Assembly: GCF_000321225.1 (NCBI RefSeq)
Contig: NW_004450481.1
Location: 495,001-559,000 of the forward strand
From: Odobenus rosmarus divergens
Lineage: Eukaryota; Chordata; Mammalia; Carnivora; Odobenidae
Direction: 5' to 3'
DNA length: 64,000 bases
Part shown: in pieces, positions 33,101-45,100 of the stretch
Layout of the letters: the number at the start of each line of letters is the position of its first letter
Position numbering within the stretch: the first letter of the stretch is position 1
Made by a program: the position numbers and the translations under genes
Notes under the pieces: model-generated
The model's database searches: none
The model's input: the letters and a program-made list of their open reading frames with translations, nothing else
What the model was told of the DNA's origin: nothing

Positions 33101-36100
33101 CTTAGGAAGGAACAGTTTGAATATGGGCAAGTTCTTCAGACATTTTTTTTATACGTTGTTTTTTTTTTAAGATTATTTATTTGAGAGAGCGAGCATGAGA
33201 GGGGGGAGGGTCAGAGGGAGAAGCAGACTCTCCGCTGAGCAGGGAGCTCCACGTGGGACCCGATCCCGGGACTCCAGGATCATGACCTGAGCCGAAGGCA
33301 GCCGCTTAACCAACTGAGCCACCCAGGTGCCCCTGATATGTTGTTTTTAACTTAACTTTTTATTTCAGATTTAGATTTATGTGAAGGTGGCCTACAGTCC
33401 AGAGTTCCCATATGCTGTGCTCCCAGTTTTCCCCCTCTTGTGAACATCTTACATCATCAGGCACATTTGTCATAACTAAGAAATGGACATTGGTACGCTG
33501 CTATGAACCAGCCTCATTCAGATGTCACTGGTTCTTCCGTTTGTGTCCTCTCTCTGGTCGAGGACCCTGTCCAGGGGACCCAGCAGGGTTGACTCTGGTC
33601 TGAGACAGTCTTTCCTTGTTGCTCATGACCTTGACAGTCTTGGAGAGGGCTGACTGGCTGTCCTGCAGGATGCCCCCCATCTGGGTCTATCTGATGTTTC
33701 CCTCATGATGGCCCTGGGGTTATGGGCTTCATTCAAGTTCTTTCAATTTGGACACCCCCCCTTTGGGGAGAGACTGTCAAAAATTACTGAAAGAAACTTT
33801 ATGCCTTTGTCAAAAAGAATTGAAAAAAATCACCCATTCTGCCACCTCCCTGACACACCGACACTTATAATCTCCAGGTTGTTGATCTGAGGTGGGGTAT
33901 TCGGAACACTGAGGCCACTGACCACATGACCACAGAACTCTGCTTGGAGGAGCTCGACCGGTGTCGGAAAACATCCATAGGGCCCGCTTTTGTTGTGAGT
34001 CTCTTGGGAGGGATGGGTTGGTGATTACTTCTCATTCCAGCCCCGATATATGGCTCCTACCCACTAGCCAAACCTATCAGTGGAGGGATGTGGGTGGCAT
34101 TTCTGCTATGGTACCTAATCTCCATAGCCTGCCCATGGCAGACATTGCTAATCGATCACTACTTATTTTCCACCAAGCTAGCTGGGGTCCAGACATTAGC
34201 AGCCAAGTGGAAGCAACAGGTGAGCTGGAGAGCAAAGGGTAGAAGCCCAAGGGAAACTTAGAATTTGCTCTGAACCTACCCCCAGCTTTCTCACCTCATC
34301 CACTTCATGTGTGTGGAATGTGGGGATCCTGGAAAAGCACAGAAAGGATGGAAACCCACAGGATGTTGGGAATTCTTTTCTCCCATGTGCTTCATGGTTT
34401 TGGGAGAAGTCTAGAGCCTACCTCAGGGCAAACTTCCTCTGACGCTAGGTGGGACCAGTTTTTCCATGTTCCGGGGTATTCATTCTTTCCTCCCACCCCA
34501 ACAGTACCCTCTCTGTCCCCAAAATAACCCCCAGCTCACAATTAGTCGTTTGGGCTACAATCGGCAAATGCTATTCCACAGTCCTGATTTATTCCACCAC
34601 CAAGTTCCAGATACATCCAAGAACTATGACATTTGAGCTCATAAGTCCGAGCAAGGGTCAGCAAACTACAGCCTCTGGGGCAAATCTGGCCCATTTTTTG
34701 TAAATAAACCTTTTTCTTTTTTTGTAATTAAAGCTTCGCACTCAACCACACTCTTTCATTCACCTATCATCCATGACTGTTTCCCAGCTACACACACAGA
34801 ACCGAATAGTTGTGGCTGAAGCCACCTGGTCTGCAAAGCTGAAAAGATTGGCTATCTGACCCTTCCCAGAAAAAGTTTGCTGACCTCTGTCCTAAAAGGT
34901 AAAGAGGGAAAAAGTCAAGAAAGTATCTTTGCCCAAAACGCCTTAGTCACAAAGAAGCTTCGAGCAGTTCCAAATAAAAAGAAAACTCCCCTGGAACCTC
35001 TCCTGGAGACAAAGGAGACTGTGGGAGAGGGTGGTCCCCCTTACAAAAGCTGTTTTCTAGGGAAATAAAGAGAAATATTTGAAGGCTGCTTGGCTTCAGA
35101 ATCGCACTGTCTAGCACAGTAGCCACAAAGCACGTGAGGCAAATTTAAAGGTAGATAAATGAAGATCGAGTAGGATTCAAATTTCAGGTCCTCAGGGCCA
35201 CCAGCCACGTTGCGATGGCTTCATAGTCCCATGTGGCAACCGGTCACCATATTAGACAACACAGATGAGCACACTTTCAGCGCTGCCGAAGGGTCTAGTA
35301 CTGCCTTGGAGATGAGACCTCCCTCCCCAAAAGAAACTCAGACCTGGCCAACATGTGTGAGAAGCTTTCTTTATTATGTATGAAGTTCGATCAATTGAGT
35401 CAGACTTCCGTTTTCAGTCTTTTTTTTTTTTTAATTTTTTTTTAAAGATTTTATTTATTTATTTGAGAGAGAGAGAGAATGAGAGATAGAAAGCACGAGA
35501 GGGCCGTTTTCAGTCTTTTGCTCTATGTTTTTCTTTGTCTGTTGGTGCTGCCTTTTTTTTCCTTCTCCCAGTTTTATTGAGATGTTTCTGCCATCCAGCA
35601 ATGTGTAAGTTCCTGATGTGCATCATTAATGACTTGACTTACATGTATTATGAAATGATGACCACAATAAGTTTAATTAATATCCATCATTTCCTATAGA
35701 TACAAAAAAAGAGAAAGAAAAAGGTGGTTTATTTCCTTGTGAGGAGAACTCTCAGGAGCCACTCTCTTGGCAACTTTCAAATACATGTACAGGAGCATCC
35801 ACTATGGTCCTCATGCTGTGCATTATATATCCCTAGTCCTTGTTTATCTCATAGCTGGAAGTTTGTGCCCTTTGAACCCCTCTGCTTCAATTACTATTGC
35901 TTTAAAATGCATCCTAGTGTTTGGAGGGTTCTACCCTCCTGCTGTGTATCTCCTTCATACCTCCCCCCCACCAATCTTCCAATTTAGTTTTCCAAATGAG
36001 CCCGACGAGTGATCATTTCGTGGAGTTTCAAAAAAAAAAAAAAAAAAAGGAAAGGAAAGAAATTTTCTAAAGAAAAATGGGCGATGGGGAAAAAAGGAAC

Positions 36101-39100
36101 TCCAGGAGGAATTCGATTTTGCAACCCAAATTGTAGGCAGTGAAAAGCACAACGCAGCTTCCAGGTAGCATGGGGGATGGGATGATAATCTCTGAGCTTC
36201 CCCCAGGCCCGACTAGCCCGGGGACCTTGCTCATCCTTCCAGAAGGGCTCCTTGGGCAGGGGCTGACCTCTACCTGCTTCCTGCTTTCCTCTTGAACCAG
36301 TCATCTCCCTCTGTCCCCCGAGAGTCGCCGCATCTTTCTCCTTCAGTGGCTCCAACTGGGGGGTCTTCCCGTGGAGATCAGAGATGCGCTGGCGGCCCTT
36401 GGAGAAGCATCTCTCTGGTAAATAAGTCATTAGGCAGCAAAAGTAACAGAGGAAGGCTCCCCATGGTACTTCCTTCAGAGGCTCTGGCTCTCTTGGGCCA
36501 CCCGCAGCTCTAGCGTCTCCAGAGAGTTGCTCCTGGTGGCTCCTGACCTTTTTCCTTCAGGCTCTTCCTGTTCTTTTTTTTTTTTTTTTTTTTAAGCTCT
36601 TCCTGTTCTTGCTCTGGTCCCTCAGGCAGGAGCATTTTCCGTCTTGTCTCCCTCCTAAGATCTGATTTGTGGTCGGCTGGCTTCTCCAACTTCTCTCACT
36701 GCTCCAAGGCTGATGCTTTGGGAAAGGCCCCCAGAGAGTGGCCTCCTGTTCAACCTCCCATCATCACAGGCTCTGTTTATCCAAGTTTCCTCTGTGCACA
36801 CCCCTGGAATATTCTGGCACAACCCAGTGAAGAGGGGAGGGGTGATTGCTTCCATTTTATGATGAGGAAACTCAAGACGTCAGGCTCGGTGTCCTAGACC
36901 ATCTCTAGCCTAATTCTCTAGCATTCCGGTTTGCACCTTCTGTTGGAGCAGAGAGAGGGGCTCCTAGGGTTCTTGGCATTAAGACCAAAGTCTTAAAAAA
37001 AAAAAAGACCAAAGTCTTAGGGCCTCATCACCTCCACCCCCCGCAAAATCTTGCCTAGGGGGATGGCCTTCTGTTTCATTCCAATTTTAGTGTATGTGCT
37101 GCCGAAATGAGCACAAGGGATGGCCTTATGTTTCACCACTGCCCCCTCCTCAAGCACCTCCCCCACCCGGCTTTCCTGCTCTAGGTCTTTGGAGCCACTT
37201 CCTGCCATAGGACCTTTGCACATCCTGTCCCCTCTGTTTGCAAGGCACTCTGCCCCGTGCACCCTTTCTCATGTCTTCTTCTTCAGCTGGATCCTTAAAT
37301 CTAAATAAAGACAGGGTCCGCCTTGTACCTTTGAGACCCACCTGCCCCCGGAACCACATCATAGCATGAGATTTGGGCAGGGCCAATGGAGGCCTTAGCT
37401 CCACCACATCTCTATTTCTGGGACAAGCCGGTGCCTATATATGAGAAGCTGTAGTTTTCTCTCCCTCTGCCTGTCTCTTATTAAGGGCTCTTGGGATTGC
37501 ATTTAGGGCTCCGATAATCCAGGATAATCTCCCCAGCTCAAAATCCTTCACTTTAGCACATCTGCAAAGACCTTGGTGCTAGTCGTGGTTCTCCAGGGAA
37601 ATAGAACCATGAGGCAGTACAGAGAGAGAGATACGAGATACATATGATTTCTGACAGGAATTGGCTCACACTGTTATGGAGGCCGAGAAGTTCCACCATC
37701 TCCCATCTATAAGCTGGAGAACTGGAAAAGCAGGTGGTGTCATTCAGTTGTAGGCCTGAGGCCTGAGAATCAGGGGGCTGAGGATGCAAGTCCCACTCTG
37801 AGTCCCAAAGCCCAAGAACCAGGAGCGCCAATGGCCAAGGGCAGGAGAAGATGTATGGCTCAGCTCAAGCAGAGAGAGGGAATTCATCTTTTCTCGGTTT
37901 TTTGTTTTGTTTTGTTTTTGTTTTTTGGGGGTCCTATTTGGGCCCCTGGTGGATTGGATGATGCCCACCTGCACTGGGGAGGGCCGTCGGCTTCACTCTG
38001 GAGATGCTATCATGGACACATTCAGAAATCACATTCGACCAGCTATCTGAGCATCCCTCAGCCCAGTCAAACTGACACCTAAAAATAACTATCACAACTC
38101 TTTTCCATATAAGGTGTGAAACAGGGGCCAGGGATTAGGGTTGGTTATCCTAGGGGGCCATCAGTCAGCTTCCACAGAGGGTTTTCCCAGCAAAAGATCC
38201 CTTGATGCTTGGTACATGATCAGATTCAAAATGTACCTGTCCGATGTCCCTTGCTTTCAGGGACCTTCATGCACATGTGCTCTGAGGCTCTAGCCTGCGT
38301 CTTAATGAACCCATCACCGTGGCACCACAGCCGGGCCCATGTCTGGGGGGTTCAGTGCATCTCACCCAGGGTCACTGAGCTGAGCGCCCAAGCCAAGATT
38401 TGAACCCGTGCCCCTCTCTCTGCCAGGCCCTCTTAGGCGACCAATACGGCCCCTGTCCAGTCCCCACACTGATCGAAGAGAAGGAGTGGGAGGCTCTGAG
38501 AGCCCAGCTGACCTCCAGGCCACGTGACCTGGAGCTGGTGGTTCGATGCTTCCGGAGGGACGAGAACGCTGTGCCCCCCACCTACCTGCTGCAGGCGCTA
38601 GGGACCGTGGAGGCCCACGGGCCCGAAGAGGCCACCCTGACCTCTGTGCTGCGCTCCGGAGCCCAGGAGGCCCGGAGGCTGGGCCTCATCACCCAGGAGC
38701 AGTGGCACCGCTACTACTGGTCAGGTGAGGCTGCGGGGACCCCTGTCAGGGGCCACAGGAAATGCCCCGAATTCAAACACACGCATCACATTCTGTCCAA
38801 ATGCCATAGCCTACACTCCTGTAAATACCAGACCAGCCTAGCTCTTGGGTCCCTGGTTCTGCAAGAGGTTACTGTACAGATCCCAGAGTTCAGCCAGGCC
38901 CTGGTTAATTCTCTGTCCGTTAGGACCCTCCTTTCTTCTCCTCCTCCAGCTCCCACTCCCCTTCTCCCTGGGAGACTCCTGGTTCTGAGGGAAGGCTTCT
39001 AAGATGACCACTATCCTGGTTTGTCTGGGGACTTTTAGGGCCAAACCCAGACAGTCCTGGAAAAACTGGAACAGTGGGTCACCTTATGTTAGCCCAGGAG

Positions 39101-42100
39101 CCAGCCCCTGCTGCGGAAACTGAGTCCTCCAGCCTCCCTGCACCTGCCTCAGAGGTGGAAACTGAGGTACAGCAAGTGGTCTCCTACACCTAAGGTGGGG
39201 AATAGGGATTTGACCAGAGTCCATCACCCAGCTCCCAGCTGGCCCCTTACCTCCCACCTCTAGCCTTAACCTCTGGCTCTTCCATCCTCCGCACTGGCTA
39301 CCAGAAAGATTTTTCTAAAAATACAGTGTTGCCAGGGTGCCTGGATGGCTCAGTCGGTTAAGTGTCTGACTCTTGGTTTCGGCTGAGGTCACGATCTCTC
39401 ACGGTCTTGAGATCAAGCCCCAAGTCAGACTCTGTGCTGAGTGTGGAGCCTGCTTGGGATTCCCTCTCTCCCTCTCCCTCTGCCCCTACCCCCTGTTCGT
39501 GCTCCCTCTCTCTCTAAAATCAATAAATCAATAAATCTTTTTTTCAAAAAATGGCAATGTCACCAAGCCATTTTCCCACTGCTTGCTGCCAGCAAGAAAC
39601 AGATTATTACCATTCACGTGTTCAGTAGTATGTCAGATATGTCCATTTATATCACCAAAACTATAGTATATGAATTTCTTTTACTAAAATATTGAAAACA
39701 TGAACTCATTTTGTCCACATATTAAATACATGGATTTATATTATGAACATATTAAACACATTGACTTGTTTAAAGATATTGAATGTAATTGATGAAAATA
39801 GTATTTTAATTGTACTAAAATGTATTGATTATTATCTATCATACATATTAATTCTAGTAATGACATATCAATTTTTAAAACTCAACTTTTTATTTGGGGA
39901 TAATTTTAGATTTTCAGGAAGTACAGAGTCTCTGTATGTTCTTCACACAGAGACATTAACATCTTATGTGACCACAGTACAGTTGCCAGAAGTAAGAAAT
40001 TAACATCAGTACATAACGATTAACTAGACTCCAGAGTCTAGTTAGAGTTCCTTGGTTTTCCCGTTAATGTTTTTCTGTCCCAGGATCCCGTCCAGGTTTT
40101 CATGCTGCGTTTAGTTGTCACGTCTCAAGTTCTCTTGGACCGTGACAGTGTCTCAGCCTTTCCCTGTTTTTCATGACTTTGACCATTTTGAGGAGCACTG
40201 GCCACGTCTTTTGCAGAATGTTCCTCAATCTGGGCTTGTCTGGTGTTTTCTCATGGTTGGACAGGGGTTATAGGTTTCTGGGAAGTAGACCACGGAGGTG
40301 AAGTTCTTTCCCTATCCCATCATGCCAGGGGTACCTGACACCCACCTGATATCACAGGTGATGCTAACCCAATACTTTGGTTAACACTATGAATAACATA
40401 TCAATTTTGAATACAGTGTTTATGTGAATAATAACATTAATGGCTACCATTTATTGAGCACTTACTGTGTTGTTACTGCTTGCTCTGTGACATGAAGCCA
40501 AATGTGCTAACTGCTTTCATAGAGATGTCTGCCATTGGGACTGTAATCAGCGTCTGGGGTCTGTGCTTTGGGGTGGACCTGGACTTGCAGTTCAGCCTTG
40601 CCCTTTCCCAGCTGTGCTGACCTCTGGCAGGTTCAGAGTCTCAGTGTCCTCATCTGTAAAATGGAACTAGTCTGGGGTAGTACATCGCAGAATCGTTGTG
40701 AGGATCTTGTCCCATGGTCTTGTCCCAGCCATGATCTCATTCGATCAAGCCTAGCCCATTAAGAATTCCCACTTGAGGGACGCCTGGGTGGCACCATCGG
40801 TTAAGCATCCGACTCATGATTTCGGCTCAGGTCATGATCTCAGGGTCATGAGATCGAGCCCTCTGTCGGCTCTGCGCTCAGCATGGAGTCCACTTTAGAT
40901 TCTCTCCCTTTCTCCCTCTGCCCCTCCCCCAGCATACTCTCTTTCTCTCAAACAAATAAACAGATTGAAAAAAAAGAATTCCCACTTGAAAGAACAAACA
41001 GAAACTCCTTGAAAGTAGCAGAAAGCACAAAGGCATATGCTGCTGTCAGTGGTGTCTTCAGAGCATATTTCCAGGCCCCTAGCTCAGTTTTCTTCTTTTC
41101 AGCCTTTGTATTTGGAAATAGAGATTCCCTAAAAAAAGCAAAAAAAAAAAAAAAGTAGGAAGTAATTCCACGTATCCTTCACCCAGTTTCCCCCACAGGT
41201 AGCATCTTGCAAAACTAGAGTAGTACAACCAAAAGTGGACATTGTGACAACCAGACAAAGCATCACTTTTTTTTTTAAAGATTTCATTAATTTATTCATG
41301 AGAGACAGAGAGAGAAAGAGAGGCAGAGGGAGAAGCAGGTTCTCTGATGAGCAGGGAGCCCAACACGGGGCTCGATCCCAGGACCCCAGGATCATGACCT
41401 GAGCTGAAGGCAGACGCTTAACCCACTGAGCCACCCAGGCGCCCCTGACAAAGCATCACTTTTACAAACGTGCATTTGCATGTGTGCACGTGCACATGTG
41501 TATTTCACGCTAAGAAAATTTCACACCTGTGTAGCTTCGAATAACTGCCACAGTCCATAGGCGGGAACGTTTCCTCACTGCAAAGTTCCCCCCACTGCCC
41601 TCTTAGAGTCACATTTGGCCCTGCCCTCAGTCCCCAGCCCCTGGCAACCAGTAATCCATCTCCATCTCTATAATTTGTTATTTCAGTGATGTTATAGAAT
41701 GGGATCACACAGTCTACAACCTTTGGAGATTGGCTTTGTTCCTTCGGCATAACGAGCTCAGCTTTTCACAAGCATTGTTTCATAGAAGATGCTGCCAGGA
41801 GCCTAGGCAAGGTTAAACTAGCACAGGGGCACCTGGGTGGCTCAGTCAGCTGGGCGTCTGCCTTTGGCTCGGGTCATGATCCCAGGGTCCTGGGATCTAG
41901 TCCCACATCGGGCTCCCTCCTCGGGGGGAGGCCTGCTTCTCCCTCTCCCACTCCTGCTGCTTGTGTTCCTGCTCTCGCTATCTCTCTCTCTCTGTCAAAT
42001 AAATAAATAAAATCTTAAAAAAAAAAAAAGAGGTTAAACTAGTACACCCACGTTATGGGAGAGGAAACAGACTCAGAGAGACGCAGTGATTTGACCAAGG

Positions 42101-45100
42101 TCATGCAGCCTGCAGGAGCAGAGCAGATGGCCTTGCATTGATTCATGCTGAGACGTGTCCCAGAAGGATCCCATGTCAGGACTGTCAGTTGCCTTTATCC
42201 CTGACTTCCCTTCGACGGCCTGAGGGGGCTGTGGTGTCACTCCAAGGAGGGCTTTTGAGTGGCTCTTAATCTCTGGCTCTGAGACTGAGTCCTGTCTCCA
42301 AGGGAGCCTGACTCGCTCAGCTCCAGAGACCTGGGAGCCTCTGCTGGGCCCAGGGCGGCTTAAAAAATAACTCCTCAGGTCTGACTGCTATTTCAAAACA
42401 GTGGCCTCCGAGGAAAAATCTGTGTCTGCTCTTGGCTCTGGAAAATTCGGGTCCTCAGGGCAGCTGTTGCATTGCTCTGGGACAGGGGTCAGACAACCAG
42501 GGCCCAAAGGCAAAATTCGGCCCACCACTTGTTTTCATAAACAAAGTTTTATTGGAACACACTCAACATATTAGTTTGCATGTTGTCTATGGCTGTTTTC
42601 ACGCTACAACAGCAGAGTTGAATAGCTGTAATGGAGACCATTTGACCTGTGAGCCTAACATATTTACTATCTGAGCCTTTACAGAAAAGCATGCCGACCT
42701 TTGCTCTCAGCCTTGAGGCTCATTAAAAACTTTCTCCCCGGCCCCCATGCCTTTGCAACAGCTTTCTGTGGCCTCAAACGCCCTGCCTGCCCTACTCCCC
42801 CCAGGATGGACAGATATTCTCTTCTGCCGTCTGTCCACTTGTATGTCCATTTTTTTACTAAGACTGGAATAACCACTCCACAAAGGCAACAGGGACCTTT
42901 GGGCATTTTTCTCACTGCTAGATGTCTGGAGAGCTGAGGCTGCCACAAGTGGGAGCTCAATAAATGTTTGTTGAATGAATGTGTGATGACGGAGGCACCC
43001 AAAACTGACAACATTGGATTTTTTTTTAATTGAAGTGAAATTCACATGACATGAAATTAACCATTTTAAAGTAAAGGATTCAGTGACATTTATTGTATTC
43101 ACAATGTTGTGCAATCACCACCTCTGTCTAGTTCCAGAACATTTCCATCACCCCCAAAGAAATTCCATATTCGTTAACGGTCACTCCCCATCCCCCTCCC
43201 CCAGCCTCAGCAACTACCGTAGTGTTTTATAACAGAGCTGCTTCTCACAGAGAATCTCTTTGCTGCCTACACCAAGGTTTCTTTGATTAATAATGACTAA
43301 ATCAGCGCTATTCTTGGCCCAGCCCCTGGACCAGCAGCCCCAGCATCACCTGGGAGCTTTTTGGAAATGCAAACTCATGGGCCCCACCCAGACCTGCTGA
43401 ATCAGAACTCCTGGAGGCAGAGCCCAGACATATGGGGTTTTTGAGCCCCCAGGAGACTCTGGCAAACTATAGTCCTCTGGCCAAATCCGGCCCACTGCTT
43501 GTTTTTGTAAATAAAGTTTTATTGGAACCCACTTGAGTGCATTAGTTTGCATATTGTCTATGGTTATGCCAGGTGACTCCAGCACACATTAAGTGGGAGA
43601 ACTAATGTCCCTACCTCCCAAATATGTCTCTCAAGTGTCTCCACTGGGGCCATCTGGTCACACAATGATGACCACACTCTCTTTCCATCTCCCTCACTTT
43701 TTCAGTCATTGAATGGGAGATAGACCGGGGCCTGCTGAGCTTGACAGATGGAGACCAGGGGGCGACCGTCTTCTTGAGAGAGATCCAAGACCTCCACAAA
43801 CACATCCTGGAAGACTGCGCCCTCAAGATGGTAGACCGGCTTGCAGATGGCTGCCTGGACACGGATGCCCAGAACCTTCTCAGTGGCCTCAAGGGACGCA
43901 TTGCCAACATGCAGCCCGGAGTCCTCAAGGCCCACCACCTGCCATGGAGCCGAGACCTGGTGAACCCCCAAAACAAGGCTCATGCTCAGTACCTGAAGGA
44001 GCTGGGGGAGCAGTTTGTGGCCAGGGCTAACCACCAGGTCCTTGAGCACCTCCAGGAGCTGGAGGTGGGCCGGCGGGAGCTGGCATGGCTCTACCAGGAG
44101 ATCCGCCACCACCTGGGGCTGAGTGCCGAGGCCACCCGGACCTTTTGTGGGCGCCAGGAGCTCCTGGCCCAGCTGGCGCAGAGGCTCCGGCAGAGTGACA
44201 GCCGTCCACACTCACCCATGGTGCTTTTTGGACCCCCAGGCATTGGAAAGACAGCTCTGATGTGCAAGCTGGCAGAGCAAATGCCGAGACTGCTTGGCCG
44301 CAAGACGGTGACCGTCCTGCGGCTTCTGGGGATGTCCCAGATGAGCTCCAATGCCCGGGGCCTGCTCCAGAGCATCTGCTTCCAGCTGTGCCTGGCCTAC
44401 GGGCTGCCCCTGCCCCCGGCCCAGGTCCTGGAGGCCCATGCCAGGGTGGTCCAGTTTTTCCACACCCTCCTCCACACTGTCTCCTGCCGAAACTTCGAGT
44501 CCCTGGTGATCCTGTTGGACTCCCTGGATGATGTGGACTCCATCTGCCGCACCCGGAGGGTCCCCTGGCTGCCTCCCAAATGCCCGCCGAGGGTCCACCT
44601 CATCCTTTCAGCCTGCTCAGGGCGGCGGGGGATTCTAGACACCATGCGACAGACGCTGACGGACCCAGAGGCCTACTGGGAGGTGAAACCCCTTTCCGGA
44701 AACCAAGGGCAAGAGATGATCCAGCTTCTGCTGGCAGCCTCGAGGAGGACGCTGAGCCCAGACCAGAGGGAATTGCTCTGGGCCAGCCTCCCAGAGTGTG
44801 GGAACCCAGGACGGCTGAGGCTGGCCTTCGAGGAGGCCCGGAAATGGGCCTCCTTCACCATACCTGCCCCTCTGGCCTCCACCGCTAAGGAAGCAATGCA
44901 CCAACTGTGTGCCCGCCTGGAGCAGACACACGGGCAGCTCCTGGTGGCCCACGTGCTGGGCTACGTCGTGTCTTCCCGGTAAGTCTCTGTTGTCTTTACC
45001 CTCTTTCTAACTGAGGCAGAATGCATGCACTCACCCCTCAGGGCTCAGAACAGAAACATCTTTTCTCACAATTCTGGAGGCCAGAGTCTGAAGTCAAGAC

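Noticed and set aside
36561..37019. The two poly(A) scars as processed pseudogenes
   Set aside because: Nothing but the A or T run lies between the direct repeats, so there is no gene body to assign.
38400..39002. 200-codon open frame over NWD1 exon 4
   Set aside because: The part after 38724 is intron read-through. The ATG at 38400 lies in the intron and is not a start.
43741..44982. ATG at 43741 as the start of a separate 413-residue protein
   Set aside because: It is an internal Met in NWD1 exon 5. The frame continues upstream to the acceptor at 43705 and joins exon 4 in phase.
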